Shown here in pieces: positions 33,092 through 41,666 of a stretch of DNA of 64,000 nt. The stretch spans positions 1,048,466-1,112,465 of the forward strand of contig MKVM01000001.1 of NCBI GenBank assembly GCA_001898835.1, given 5' to 3'. Source of the DNA: Micrococcales bacterium 72-143. GTDB lineage: Bacteria; Actinomycetota; Actinomycetes; Actinomycetales; Microbacteriaceae. The first letter of the stretch is position 1. The number at the start of each line of letters is the position of its first letter. The notes beneath the pieces are model-generated. The model searched no databases and was not told the DNA's origin. It saw nothing but the letters and a program-made list of their open reading frames with translations. Made by a program: the position numbers and the translations under genes.

Positions 33092-33649
33092 TCAGCTCGC
33101 CCAGTCGCCCTCGGTGGTGCGGCTGAGCTCGGCGAGGAAGCGGATGACGACGTCCCGCTCGGCGGGAGCGAGCTCGGCGGCGACCCGGAAGCGGCGGGCG
33201 TGCTCGCGTCCGACGGTGGCCTGCGCGGCATCCCTCGTCTCGGCGGCGATGACGATCGACGAGGAGCGCCGGTCGCGCGGGTGCGGGAGGCGGCGGATGT
33301 GCCCGCCGCGTTCGAGCCGGTCCAGGAGCTTCGTGGTGGCCGCGGTGGAGATGCCGAGGTGCTCGGCGATGCCTCCGGCGGTGGCGACCTCGCCCCGATC
33401 GGTCACGACGATGACGTAGCGGAGCGCGCGCATGTCGTTGTCGCCGAGCTTCATGAAGCGGCGGGACGCCTGGCTCAGCCGCTCTTCGGCGGCGCGCCAG
33501 TCGCGCAGCGCGTCGAGCACGGCGACGACGTGCGAGATGTCGTCGTCGCTCATCTGCGAGACGTCGATCAGGCGACCCCGGATGTCGCTGACTCGGGGGT
33601 CGTGCATCCGCTCGGCGTCCTCCGCCCGCATCTGATGCTCGCTCGCCAC
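33092..33649 (-). CDS. MarR-family regulator, likely repressor of the carotenoid operon (CrtR-like)
   Basis: 185 aa. A MarR winged helix-turn-helix lies in the centre (GGIAEHLGISTAATTKLLDRLERGGHIRRLPHPRDRRSS), flanked by dimerisation helices. A MarR protein divergent from crtE is the arrangement described for CrtR in Corynebacterium glutamicum, where geranylgeranyl diphosphate relieves repression; applying that here is inference. GTG 33649 is preceded at 6 nt by TAGCAT (33656-33661), favouring this start over the internal ATG seven codons on. It converges on the MocR gene with 9 nt between the stops. Confidence 0.87.
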   Translation of the reverse strand: MASEHQMRAEDAERMHDPRVSDIRGRLIDVSQMSDDDISHVVAVLDALRDWRAAEERLSQASRRFMKLGDNDMRALRYVIVVTDRGEVATAGGIAEHLGISTAATTKLLDRLERGGHIRRLPHPRDRRSSSIVIAAETRDAAQATVGREHARRFRVAAELAPAERDVVIRFLAELSRTTEGDWAS

Positions 33650-33726
33650 ACACGAATGCTACGGGTGCGGGAAGAATCTCACCAGGTTGATTGCTTATTA
33701 GGTTAGATATTTCGTAGGGTGAGCCC
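33650..33726. promoter_or_regulatory. Divergent marR / crtE control region
   Basis: Minus strand: TAGCAT at 33656-33661, 6 nt from the marR GTG. Plus strand: TTGCTT (33691-33696), an 18-nt spacer, TAGGGT (33715-33720) and a 6-nt spacer to the crtE ATG. Between them lies an AT-rich segment with direct repeats AGGTTGATT (33684-33692) and AGGTTAGAT (33700-33708), one covering the crtE -35, which are candidate operators for the MarR protein. Confidence 0.62.
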
Positions 33727-34818
33727 ATGGAGCTCGCGACCGGAGACACCGCGACGAGGACCACCGACACCCGTGTCGGCCGCCAGCGGGAGCAGTTCGA
33801 CGCACGCCTCGACGCGTTCTTCGCGGAGCAGTCGGTGCGCGCCACCCTGCACGACGATCGCTTCCGCGAGCTGTGGACGCGGCTGCGCGAGCTCGCACGT
33901 GGCGGGAAGCGCGTGCGTCCCCTGCTGCTGCTCGCCGCCCACGACGGGCTGGGCGGCGGACGTCGCGAGGACGCCATGCGGGCCGCGGTCGGTGTGGAGC
34001 TCCTGCACACCGCGCTCGTCATCCACGACGACATCATCGACGGCGACCTCGAACGGCGCGGGGCGCCCAACATCACCGCGGCGTTCACCTCCGACGCCCG
34101 CGACCACGGCCTCCCCGCCGCTCGCGCGCGAGCGTGGGGCGAGACGATGGCGCTGCTCGCCGGCGATCTCCTGCTGAGCGCCGCGGTTCGAGAGGTCGCC
34201 CGCATCGACGCCCCCGCCGGGCTGCGGGAGCGCGTGCTCGCGGTGCTCGACGAGGGCGTCTACCTCGCGGCATCCGGAGAGCAGGCCGACGTCGCCTACG
34301 GCATCGGCCTCGAGCACCCCGACGCCGAGGCGATCCGCGCCATGATGCACCGCAAGACCGCCTGCTACAGCTTCGAGACCCCCCTGCGGATGGGCGCCGC
34401 GCTCGCCGAGGCACCCGAGCCGCTCATCCACCGCCTGGGGGAGATCGGCCGCGGCCTCGGCATCCTGTTCCAGCTGCGCGACGACCTGCTGGGAGCCTTC
34501 GGCAGCCCCGAGGTCACCGGCAAGAGCGCCTCGAGCGACCTGCGGGAGGGGAAGGTCACGATGCTCGTGGCATACGCACGCGACGAGCCGGCCTGGGAGG
34601 CGGTCGCCCCGCTCTGGGGCCACCCCGAGCTGAGCGACGACGAGGTCGGGCTGCTGCGCGAGGCGCTCGTGGCGAGCGGCGCCCGGCGTCGCCTCGAGAA
34701 GGAGATCGAACGCGAGGGAGCCCACGTGCTCTCGCTCATCGGGGCCGCCCGGATGCCGAGCGCCCTCGCGGCCGAGCTGCGCCACGCCGTGCGCACGGGC
34801 ATGGAGCGCGAGGCGTGA
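33727..34818 (+). CDS. crtE: Geranylgeranyl diphosphate synthase-type polyprenyl synthase
   Basis: 363-residue all-helical prenyltransferase making GGPP for carotenoids. First Asp-rich motif DDIID at 101-105 (VIHDDIIDGDLERRG); second in FQLRDDLLGAFG. The KR of GGKRVRP is the diphosphate-binding pair. Aliphatic residues before the first motif fit a C20 rather than C15 product. First gene of the crt operon; it overlaps crtB by 4 nt (GTGA). Confidence 0.94.
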   Translation: MELATGDTATRTTDTRVGRQREQFDARLDAFFAEQSVRATLHDDRFRELWTRLRELARGGKRVRPLLLLAAHDGLGGGRREDAMRAAVGVELLHTALVIHDDIIDGDLERRGAPNITAAFTSDARDHGLPAARARAWGETMALLAGDLLLSAAVREVARIDAPAGLRERVLAVLDEGVYLAASGEQADVAYGIGLEHPDAEAIRAMMHRKTACYSFETPLRMGAALAEAPEPLIHRLGEIGRGLGILFQLRDDLLGAFGSPEVTGKSASSDLREGKVTMLVAYARDEPAWEAVAPLWGHPELSDDEVGLLREALVASGARRRLEKEIEREGAHVLSLIGAARMPSALAAELRHAVRTGMEREA

Positions 34819-35690
34819 CGGGACGCCGAGACGAGGTGCCGACCGGGCTCGCGCTCTACCGGTCCACCGCGCGCGAGGCGAGCGCGCCCGTCATCCGCCG
34901 CTACTCGAGCTCGTTCGGGATGGCGAGCCGCCTCTTCCCGCGACGCTGCGAGGCGCGGATCGCGGCGATCTACGCGCTCGTGCGGGTGGCCGACGAGATC
35001 GTCGACGGCACGGCCGCCGAGGCGGGGCTCGACGCGGCCGACCAGCGCCGGCTGCTCGACGAGCTCGAGGCCGACACCGAGCGCGCCCTCGCATCCGGTT
35101 TCAGCGGCAACCTCGTCGTGCAGGCCTTCGCCGATGTCGCACGGGAGGCCGACTTCGGCGAGGAGCTGACGCGGCCGTTCTTCGCGTCGATGAGGCGCGA
35201 CCTCGAACCGGTCGCGTTCGACGAGGCCTCGCTCGCGGAGTACGTCTACGGCTCGGCGGAGGTCGTCGGTCTCATGTGCCTGCGGGTGTTCACAGCGGGC
35301 GGACCCGTCGACCCCGCGCTCGACGCGGCCGCCCGCGCGCTCGGTGCGGCCTTCCAGAAGGTGAACTTCCTGCGCGACCTCGCCGACGACCGCGACCGGC
35401 TCGCGCGCGACTACCTCCCGGCGTTCCGCGAGCTCCCCCTGGCAGCGGCGAGAGCGCGCGTCGTGGGCGAGATCCGCGAGGAGCTGCGCCGGGCGCGGGC
35501 CGGCATCCCACTGCTGCCCGCCGACTGCCGCCTCGCCGTGGCGGCGGCCACCGCGGTGTTCGGCGAGCTGCTCGAGCGGATCGAGGCCATGCCGCCCGAG
35601 GCCCTCCTCACGACACGCGTCTCGGTGCCGACGCGCCGCAAGCTCGCCCTCGTGGCGCGCGAGCGCCTGCGACTGCGGGGCGGTCGATGA
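34815..35690 (+). CDS. crtB: Phytoene synthase
   Basis: 291 aa; condenses two GGPP to 15-cis-phytoene. Two Asp-rich magnesium sites are visible: ALVRVADEIVDG and NFLRDLADDRDRLARDYLP. YSSSFGMASRLFP near the N-terminus and EYVYGSAEVVGLMCLRVF are typical. The start is the GTG overlapping the crtE stop; its stop overlaps the crtI ATG. Confidence 0.95.
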   Translation: MTGRRDEVPTGLALYRSTAREASAPVIRRYSSSFGMASRLFPRRCEARIAAIYALVRVADEIVDGTAAEAGLDAADQRRLLDELEADTERALASGFSGNLVVQAFADVAREADFGEELTRPFFASMRRDLEPVAFDEASLAEYVYGSAEVVGLMCLRVFTAGGPVDPALDAAARALGAAFQKVNFLRDLADDRDRLARDYLPAFRELPLAAARARVVGEIREELRRARAGIPLLPADCRLAVAAATAVFGELLERIEAMPPEALLTTRVSVPTRRKLALVARERLRLRGGR

Positions 35691-37231
35691 CGGCGGCACG
35701 CGAGGTCGCGATCGTCGGGGGCGGCGTCGGCGGGCTCGCGACCGCCGCCCTGCTCGCGGCCGACGGCCACCGCGTGACCCTCTTCGAGGCGGGCACCGAC
35801 TTCGGCGGCCGCGCCGGCAACTGGGAGCACGACGGCTTCCGCTTCGACACCGGCCCCTCCTGGTATCTCATGCCCGAGGTGTTCGACCACTTCTACCGCC
35901 TGCTCGGCACGAGCGCCGCCGAGCAGCTCGAGCTCACGCGGCTCGATCCCGGCTACCGCGTCTACGTCGAGGGAGACCCCGCGCCCTTCGACCTCCCGGC
36001 CGGGCGCGAGGCGGCGCGGGCGGCGCTCGCCTCCCTCGACCCCGACGCCGCCGACCGCCTCGCCGCCTACCTCGACTCGGCGGCATCCGCGTACCGGATG
36101 TCGGTGGAGCGGTTCCTCTACGGCTCGTTCGACAGCGTGCGCCCCTTCCTCGACCGCGAGCTCGTGCGCGAGCTGCCGCGGCTGCGGCGCCTGCTGACGC
36201 GCAGCCTCGACGGGGAGATCCGCCGCACGACGCGCGACCCGCGCCTGCGGCGGCTGCTCGGCTACCCCGCCGTGTTCCTCGGCGGGACGCCCATGGGCGT
36301 GCCGTCGCTCTTCCACCTCATGAGCCACCTCGACGTCGACCAGGGCGTGCTCTACCCGCGGGGTGGTTTCGCGCGGGTCGTCGAGACGCTCGTCGACCTC
36401 GCGCGCGCGGCCGGCGCGGAGCTCGTCGCGGATGCACGGGTCACCCGCATCCTCGTCGAGCGGGGGCGGGCCGCGGGCGTCGAGGTGCGCACGGCCGCGG
36501 GCACCGAACGGCACCCGGCCGAGGTCGTCGTGGGTGCCGCTGACCTGCACCTCATCGAGACCGAGCTGCTGCCGCCCGAGGCGCGCGACCACAGCGCGCG
36601 CTGGTGGGAGCGACGCGACCTCGGCTTCGGCGCCGTCACGGCGATGCTCGGCGTGCGGGGCGCGCTGCCCGAGCTCGCCCACCACACCCTGCTCTTCGCG
36701 GACGACTGGGATGCGGGCTTCGCGCGGCTCGCCGGCGACGCCCTCCCCTCGGAGTCCTCGCTCTACCTCGGCAGGCCGAGCGCGAGCGATCCCACCGTCG
36801 CGCCGCCCGGGCACGAGAACCTGTTCCTGCTGGTGCCCTCCCCCGCCCGCGCGGCGATGGGGCGCGGCGGCGTCGACGGGGCGGGCGACCCGGCGATCGA
36901 GCGCCACGTGGACGCCGCGATCGAGCAGATCGCGCGGTGGACGGGCGCATCCGACCTCCCCGAGCGCGTCGTCGTGCGCCGCACCCGCACCTCCGGCGAC
37001 CTCGAGGCGGAGCTCGGCGCCTGGCGCGGCAGCATGCTCGGCCCCGCCCACACCCTCGGGCAGAGCGCCATGTTCCGCGCCGGCAACCGCTCGCGCCGGG
37101 TCGACGGCCTCTACTTCGCGGGCTCCGGCACCCTCCCCGGCATCGGCGTGCCGATGTGCCTCATCAGCGCCGAGCTCGTGCTCAAGCGGCTGCGCGGCGA
37201 TCGCAGCGCGGCACCGCTGGAGGTCGCGTGA
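35687..37231 (+). CDS. crtI: Phytoene desaturase (lycopene-forming)
   Basis: 514-residue FAD enzyme introducing double bonds into phytoene. N-terminal dinucleotide fold VAIVGGGVGGLATAALLAADG (about 7-27) with FGGRAG, and the CrtI signature near the C-terminus LYFAGSGTLPGIGVPMCLIS. Membrane-associated. The ATG overlaps the crtB stop by 4 nt and the stop overlaps the GTG of crtYe. Confidence 0.95.
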   Translation: MTAAREVAIVGGGVGGLATAALLAADGHRVTLFEAGTDFGGRAGNWEHDGFRFDTGPSWYLMPEVFDHFYRLLGTSAAEQLELTRLDPGYRVYVEGDPAPFDLPAGREAARAALASLDPDAADRLAAYLDSAASAYRMSVERFLYGSFDSVRPFLDRELVRELPRLRRLLTRSLDGEIRRTTRDPRLRRLLGYPAVFLGGTPMGVPSLFHLMSHLDVDQGVLYPRGGFARVVETLVDLARAAGAELVADARVTRILVERGRAAGVEVRTAAGTERHPAEVVVGAADLHLIETELLPPEARDHSARWWERRDLGFGAVTAMLGVRGALPELAHHTLLFADDWDAGFARLAGDALPSESSLYLGRPSASDPTVAPPGHENLFLLVPSPARAAMGRGGVDGAGDPAIERHVDAAIEQIARWTGASDLPERVVVRRTRTSGDLEAELGAWRGSMLGPAHTLGQSAMFRAGNRSRRVDGLYFAGSGTLPGIGVPMCLISAELVLKRLRGDRSAAPLEVA

Positions 37232-37554
37232 ACCTCGTCTACCTGGGCGCGCTGCTCGCCGCGATCGCAGGGATGCTCGTGCTCGACGCGCGGCACCGCC
37301 TGTTCCTGTGGCGCTCGCCCGGCCGCGCGCTCGCCACGCTCGCGATCGGCACGGGCGCGCTGCTCGTGGTCGACCTCGTCGCGATCGCGCTCGGCATCTT
37401 CCGGGTCGGCGACTCGCCGCTCATGACGGGCATCATGCTCGCACCGCACCTGCCGCTCGAGGAGCCGGTCTTCCTGCTGTTCCTGTGCCTGCTGACGATG
37501 GTCGTGCACGAGCTGGCACGGCGGATGCGGCGCACCGACCGCGGGGAGGTGTGA
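37228..37554 (+). CDS. crtYe: Lycopene epsilon/C50 cyclase subunit A (CrtYe-like)
   Basis: 108 aa, three membrane helices. Half of the heterodimeric cyclase that rings C50 lycopene derivatives in actinobacteria. The conserved PLEEPVFLLFL motif holds the acidic residues thought to protonate the substrate. The product ring type (beta, gamma or epsilon) cannot be decided from sequence, so the Ye/Yf naming is by position and size. Confidence 0.88.
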   Translation: MNLVYLGALLAAIAGMLVLDARHRLFLWRSPGRALATLAIGTGALLVVDLVAIALGIFRVGDSPLMTGIMLAPHLPLEEPVFLLFLCLLTMVVHELARRMRRTDRGEV

Positions 37555-37555
37555 G

Positions 37556-37867
37556 GTGCCCGCGTATCCGCTGCTCGCCCTCGCCCTCGTGACGGCTGCC
37601 GTGCTCGTGCGCGTCTCGCTCGGTGCGGTCGCGCGCCGGCGGGGGCGCCCGCTGCCCGCGCTCCCCTCGCTCGTGACAGGCGCCGTGCTCGTGGTGCTCA
37701 CCCTCGTCTTCGACAACCTGATGATCGCGGCCGGGCTGTACGGCTACCCGCCTGAGCAGCTCTCCGGCATCCGGATCGGGCTCGCGCCGCTCGAGGACCT
37801 CTCGTACCCCGTCGCCGCGGCGCTCGCGCTGCCCGCGATCTGGCACCGGCTCGGCGGTGACCGATGA
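37556..37867 (+). CDS. crtYf: Lycopene epsilon/C50 cyclase subunit B (CrtYf-like)
   Basis: 103 aa, three membrane helices. FDNLMIAAGLYGY and PLEDLSYPVAAAL carry the second acidic motif of the cyclase pair. GTG 37556 begins one base after the crtYe stop; the stop overlaps the crtEb ATG by 4 nt. Both subunits are expected to be needed for activity. Confidence 0.88.
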   Translation: MPAYPLLALALVTAAVLVRVSLGAVARRRGRPLPALPSLVTGAVLVVLTLVFDNLMIAAGLYGYPPEQLSGIRIGLAPLEDLSYPVAAALALPAIWHRLGGDR

Positions 37868-38733
37868 GCGAGCCGTCGACGGCGCGCCGGGTGCTGCTCG
37901 CATCCCGGCCGCTCAGCTGGGTCAACACGGCGTACCCCTTCGCGGCGGCGATGCTGCTGGGGGGCGCCGGGATCGACGCGCGGCTGGTGCTCGGCACGGT
38001 GTTCTTCCTCGTGCCCTACAACCTGCTCATGTACGGCGTCAACGACGTCTTCGACTATGCCTCGGATGCCGCCAACCCCCGCAAGGGCGGCGCCGAGGGG
38101 GCGCTGCTCCCGCCGCACACCCACCGCCTCGTGCTCGGCCTCGCGGTGGGCACGACACTGCCGTTCGTCGTCGCGCTCGTGCTGCTCGGGAACCCCTGGT
38201 CGTGGCTCGTGCTCGCGGTGGTGCTGTTCGACGTGGTCGCCTACTCGGCCCCGCCGCTGCGGTGGAAGGAGGTGCCCGTGCTCGACTCGCTCAGCTCGAG
38301 CGTGCACTTCACGGGGCCCGCCGTGTACGGCCTCGTGCTCGCCGGCGCTGAGTGGACGGTGCCGACCGTTCTCGTGCTCCTCGCCTTCCTGCTGTGGGGC
38401 ATGGCGAGCCACGCCTTCGGCGCGGTGCAGGACATCGTCCCCGACCGCGAGGCGGGCATCGCGTCGATCGCCACCGCGTTCGGCGCCCGCACCACGGTGC
38501 GCCTCGCGCTGGGTGCGTGGGGGCTCGCGGGGGTGCTCATGCTGTTCGTGCCCTTCCCCGGCCCGCTGACCGCGGTCCTCGCCCTGCCGTACCTTGCGCT
38601 CGCCTGGCCCTTCCGCTCGCTGCCGGATGCGGCATCCGGGCGGGCCAACCGCGGGTGGCGGCACTTCCTCTGGGTCAACTACATCGTCGGCTTCGGCGTC
38701 ACCCTCCTGCTCATCCTCGCCGCCCTGCTCTAG
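37864..38733 (+). CDS. crtEb: Lycopene elongase / UbiA-family prenyltransferase
   Basis: 289 aa, about eight membrane helices, with the two Asp motifs of UbiA enzymes (NDVFDYASD and DIVPDREAGI). It adds C5 units from DMAPP to both ends of lycopene, turning C40 into C50 (flavuxanthin or nonaflavuxanthin), which the paired cyclase then closes. Its presence argues for decaprenoxanthin-, sarcinaxanthin- or C.p.450-type pigments. Last gene of the operon. Confidence 0.92.
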   Translation: MSEPSTARRVLLASRPLSWVNTAYPFAAAMLLGGAGIDARLVLGTVFFLVPYNLLMYGVNDVFDYASDAANPRKGGAEGALLPPHTHRLVLGLAVGTTLPFVVALVLLGNPWSWLVLAVVLFDVVAYSAPPLRWKEVPVLDSLSSSVHFTGPAVYGLVLAGAEWTVPTVLVLLAFLLWGMASHAFGAVQDIVPDREAGIASIATAFGARTTVRLALGAWGLAGVLMLFVPFPGPLTAVLALPYLALAWPFRSLPDAASGRANRGWRHFLWVNYIVGFGVTLLLILAALL

Positions 38734-38852
38734 CCCGGGGCGGTAGGCTCGGAGCATCCGGGCTCGATCTGGCCCGGCGACACCGTTCCCGCCATGAGGT
38801 CCGGTATCCGCTCGCATTGCATGCCCCTGCCCGCATACACCGGAGAAAACTC
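38734..38852 (+). promoter_or_regulatory. Structured leader ahead of the F420-0 importer; possible riboswitch
   Basis: TAGGCT at 38744-38749 would start a transcript about 100 nt before ATG 38853, exceptional in a window full of leaderless genes. A perfect hairpin CCGGGC (38758-38763)/GCCCGG (38772-38777) is near the 5' end. TCCGGTAT (about 38800-38807) can pair with ATACACCGGA just before the ribosome site GGAGAAA, with a 2-nt bulge, and would hide it. The segment CACCGTTCCCGCCA faintly recalls a cobalamin-riboswitch core, but the other conserved boxes are missing. Confidence 0.45.
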
Positions 38853-39833
38853 ATGGCACCGCGCTTCGCGCCCCTCGTCCTCGTCCCCGTCCTGCTGCTC
38901 GCCGGATGCGCCGCATCCCCCGCCGCGCCCACGACCCCCGACCCCACAGCCACCGCCGACTTCCCGCTCACGATCGACAACTGCGGCACCGAGGTCACCT
39001 TCGAGAAGGCGCCCGAGCGCGTCGTCACGATCAAGTCCACCTCGACCGAGATGATGCTCGCCCTCGGCGTCGGTGACCGCATCGTGGGCGCGGCGTTCCA
39101 GGATGGCCCCGTCCCCGAGGAGTGGGCGGATGCGGCGCGCCGCATCCCGAGCCTCGCCCCCAAGATGCCGAACGAGGAGAGCGTGCTCGGCGTGACCCCC
39201 GACCTCGTCTACGCGGGCTGGGAGTCGGCGTTCACCCCGGATGCGGCCGGAGCCCGCGACGAGCTCGCGAGCCTCGGCGTCGCGAGCTACGTGCAGCCCG
39301 CCGCGTGTCAGCGCGCCGAGCAGCCCGCCAAGCTCGACTTCGACGAGGTGTTCCGCGAGATCCGCGAGTCGGGCGACATCTTCGGGGTGCCGCAGACCGC
39401 GTCCGAGCTCGTTGCCGCGCAGGAGAAGCAGCTCGCCGGCATCGAGAAGGCCGCCGGCGCCCCCACCGCCCTCTGGTGGTCGTCCGGCACCGACACGCCC
39501 TACGTGGGCGCCGGGATCGGCGCGCCCCAGCTGCTGCTGGAGACGGCCGGGCTGACGAACATCGCGGCCGACGTCGCCTCCACGTGGGCACCGCTCGGCT
39601 GGGAGGCGATCATCGCCGCCGACCCCGACGTCATCGTGCTCGTCGACTCCGACTGGAACACGGCGGAGCACAAGAAGGAGTACCTCGCCGGGAACCCGGC
39701 GACCGCGGCGATGACCGCCGTCAAGGAGCAGCGCTACATCGTGGTCCCCTTCGCCGCGAGCGAGGCCGGCGTGCGCAGCGTCTGGGCCGCCGCCTCGATC
39801 GCGCAGCAGTACGCGGAGCTCGGCGCGAGGTGA
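38853..39833 (+). CDS. Putative F420-0 ABC transporter, substrate-binding lipoprotein
   Basis: 326 aa. Lipobox VLLLAGC (Cys about 18), then a BtuF/FepB-like helical-backbone binding protein (FEKAPERVVTIKSTSTEMMLALGVGDRIVG). It belongs with the next two genes to a three-gene cassette that I recall as proposed F420-0 uptake (TIGR03868/03869/03873), found in actinobacteria that have many F420 enzymes and CofE but lack early F420 synthesis. Vitamin B12 or siderophore uptake is the alternative from fold alone. cofE and fgd in the same window favour F420-0. Confidence 0.78.
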   Translation: MAPRFAPLVLVPVLLLAGCAASPAAPTTPDPTATADFPLTIDNCGTEVTFEKAPERVVTIKSTSTEMMLALGVGDRIVGAAFQDGPVPEEWADAARRIPSLAPKMPNEESVLGVTPDLVYAGWESAFTPDAAGARDELASLGVASYVQPAACQRAEQPAKLDFDEVFREIRESGDIFGVPQTASELVAAQEKQLAGIEKAAGAPTALWWSSGTDTPYVGAGIGAPQLLLETAGLTNIAADVASTWAPLGWEAIIAADPDVIVLVDSDWNTAEHKKEYLAGNPATAAMTAVKEQRYIVVPFAASEAGVRSVWAAASIAQQYAELGAR

Positions 39834-40830
39834 CCCGCATCGTCGTCGCCGCGATCGCGCTCGGGGCCGCCCTCGTCGCCTCGATCACGATCGCGGTGAC
39901 GATCGGCTCCGCCGACATCTCGGTCGCCGACGTGTGGGGCTCGGTGATCTCGCACCTGTTCTGGCTGCCGTCACCGCTCGACCCACTGCACGACGGCATC
40001 GTGTGGCAGCTGCGGCTGCCGCGCATCCTGACCGCCGCCGCGGTGGGCGCGGGGCTCGCGCTCGTCGGCTGCGTCATGCAGGCCGTCACGCGCAATCAGC
40101 TCGCCGACCCCTACCTGCTGGGCCTGTCGTCGGGCGCCTCGCTCGGGGCCGTCGCCGTGCTGCTGCTCGGCGTCGGCATCCTGCTTCCGGTCGCGGCCTT
40201 CGGCGGCGCGATGCTGGCGCTGCTCGCGACGCTCGGCCTCGCATCCGCCTTCGGCCCCCTCACCCCCACCCGCACGGTGCTCGCGGGCGTCGCGGTGTCG
40301 AGCTTCGCCGCGGCGCTCACGAGCTTCGTCATCTTCTGGACCGTCACGGGCGACTCCTACCGCGAGATCCTCGGCTGGCTGCTCGGCTCCCTCGCGGGTG
40401 CCCGGTGGCCGGAGGCGACCATCGCGGGCGCCGCCATCCTCGTGATCGGCGTGCCGCTCATGTTCACCGGCCGCGTGCTCGACGCCTTCGCGTTCGGCGA
40501 CCGCTCGGCGGCATCCCTCGGCGTCCCGGTCACGGGAGCCCGCTGGGCGCTGCTCGGGGCCGGCGCGCTGCTCACGGGCGCACTCGTCGCGGTGTCCGGC
40601 TCGATCGGCTTCGTGGGGCTCGTGCTGCCGCATGCCGTGCGCCTCGTCATCGGCCCCGGCAACCGCGCGCTGCTGCCGCTCTCCGCGCTCGCCGGCGGGG
40701 TGTTCCTCGTGTGGGCGGACACCCTCGCGCGCGCCGCCTTCGACCCGCGCGAGCTTCCCGTCGGCATCATCACGGCCCTCATCGGAGCGCCCGTCTTCGC
40801 GCTCCTGCTGCTGCGCCGCAGGAGCCTCGC

Positions 40831-40834
<4 letters not shown>
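39830..40834 (+). CDS. Putative F420-0 ABC transporter, permease
   Basis: 334 aa, about nine to ten membrane helices of the BtuC/FecCD type. Typical marks are RLPRILTAAAVGAGLALVG and NQLADPYLLGLSSGASLG, and GSIGFVGLVLPHAVR near the C-terminus. It forms a homodimeric channel for the binding protein. GTG 39830 overlaps the preceding stop by 4 nt. Confidence 0.85.
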
Positions 40835-41604
<770 letters not shown>

Positions 41605-41666
41605 GGCGGCGGCCGGCTCGAGCCGGGTCCGGACGCGGGCGATCACCGGCCGCCCGCGTCCGCGGG

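Noticed and set aside
38734-38852. Cobalamin riboswitch
   Set aside because: Only a faint match to the CCCGCCA core. The other conserved boxes are missing, and the downstream cassette is better explained as F420-0 uptake.
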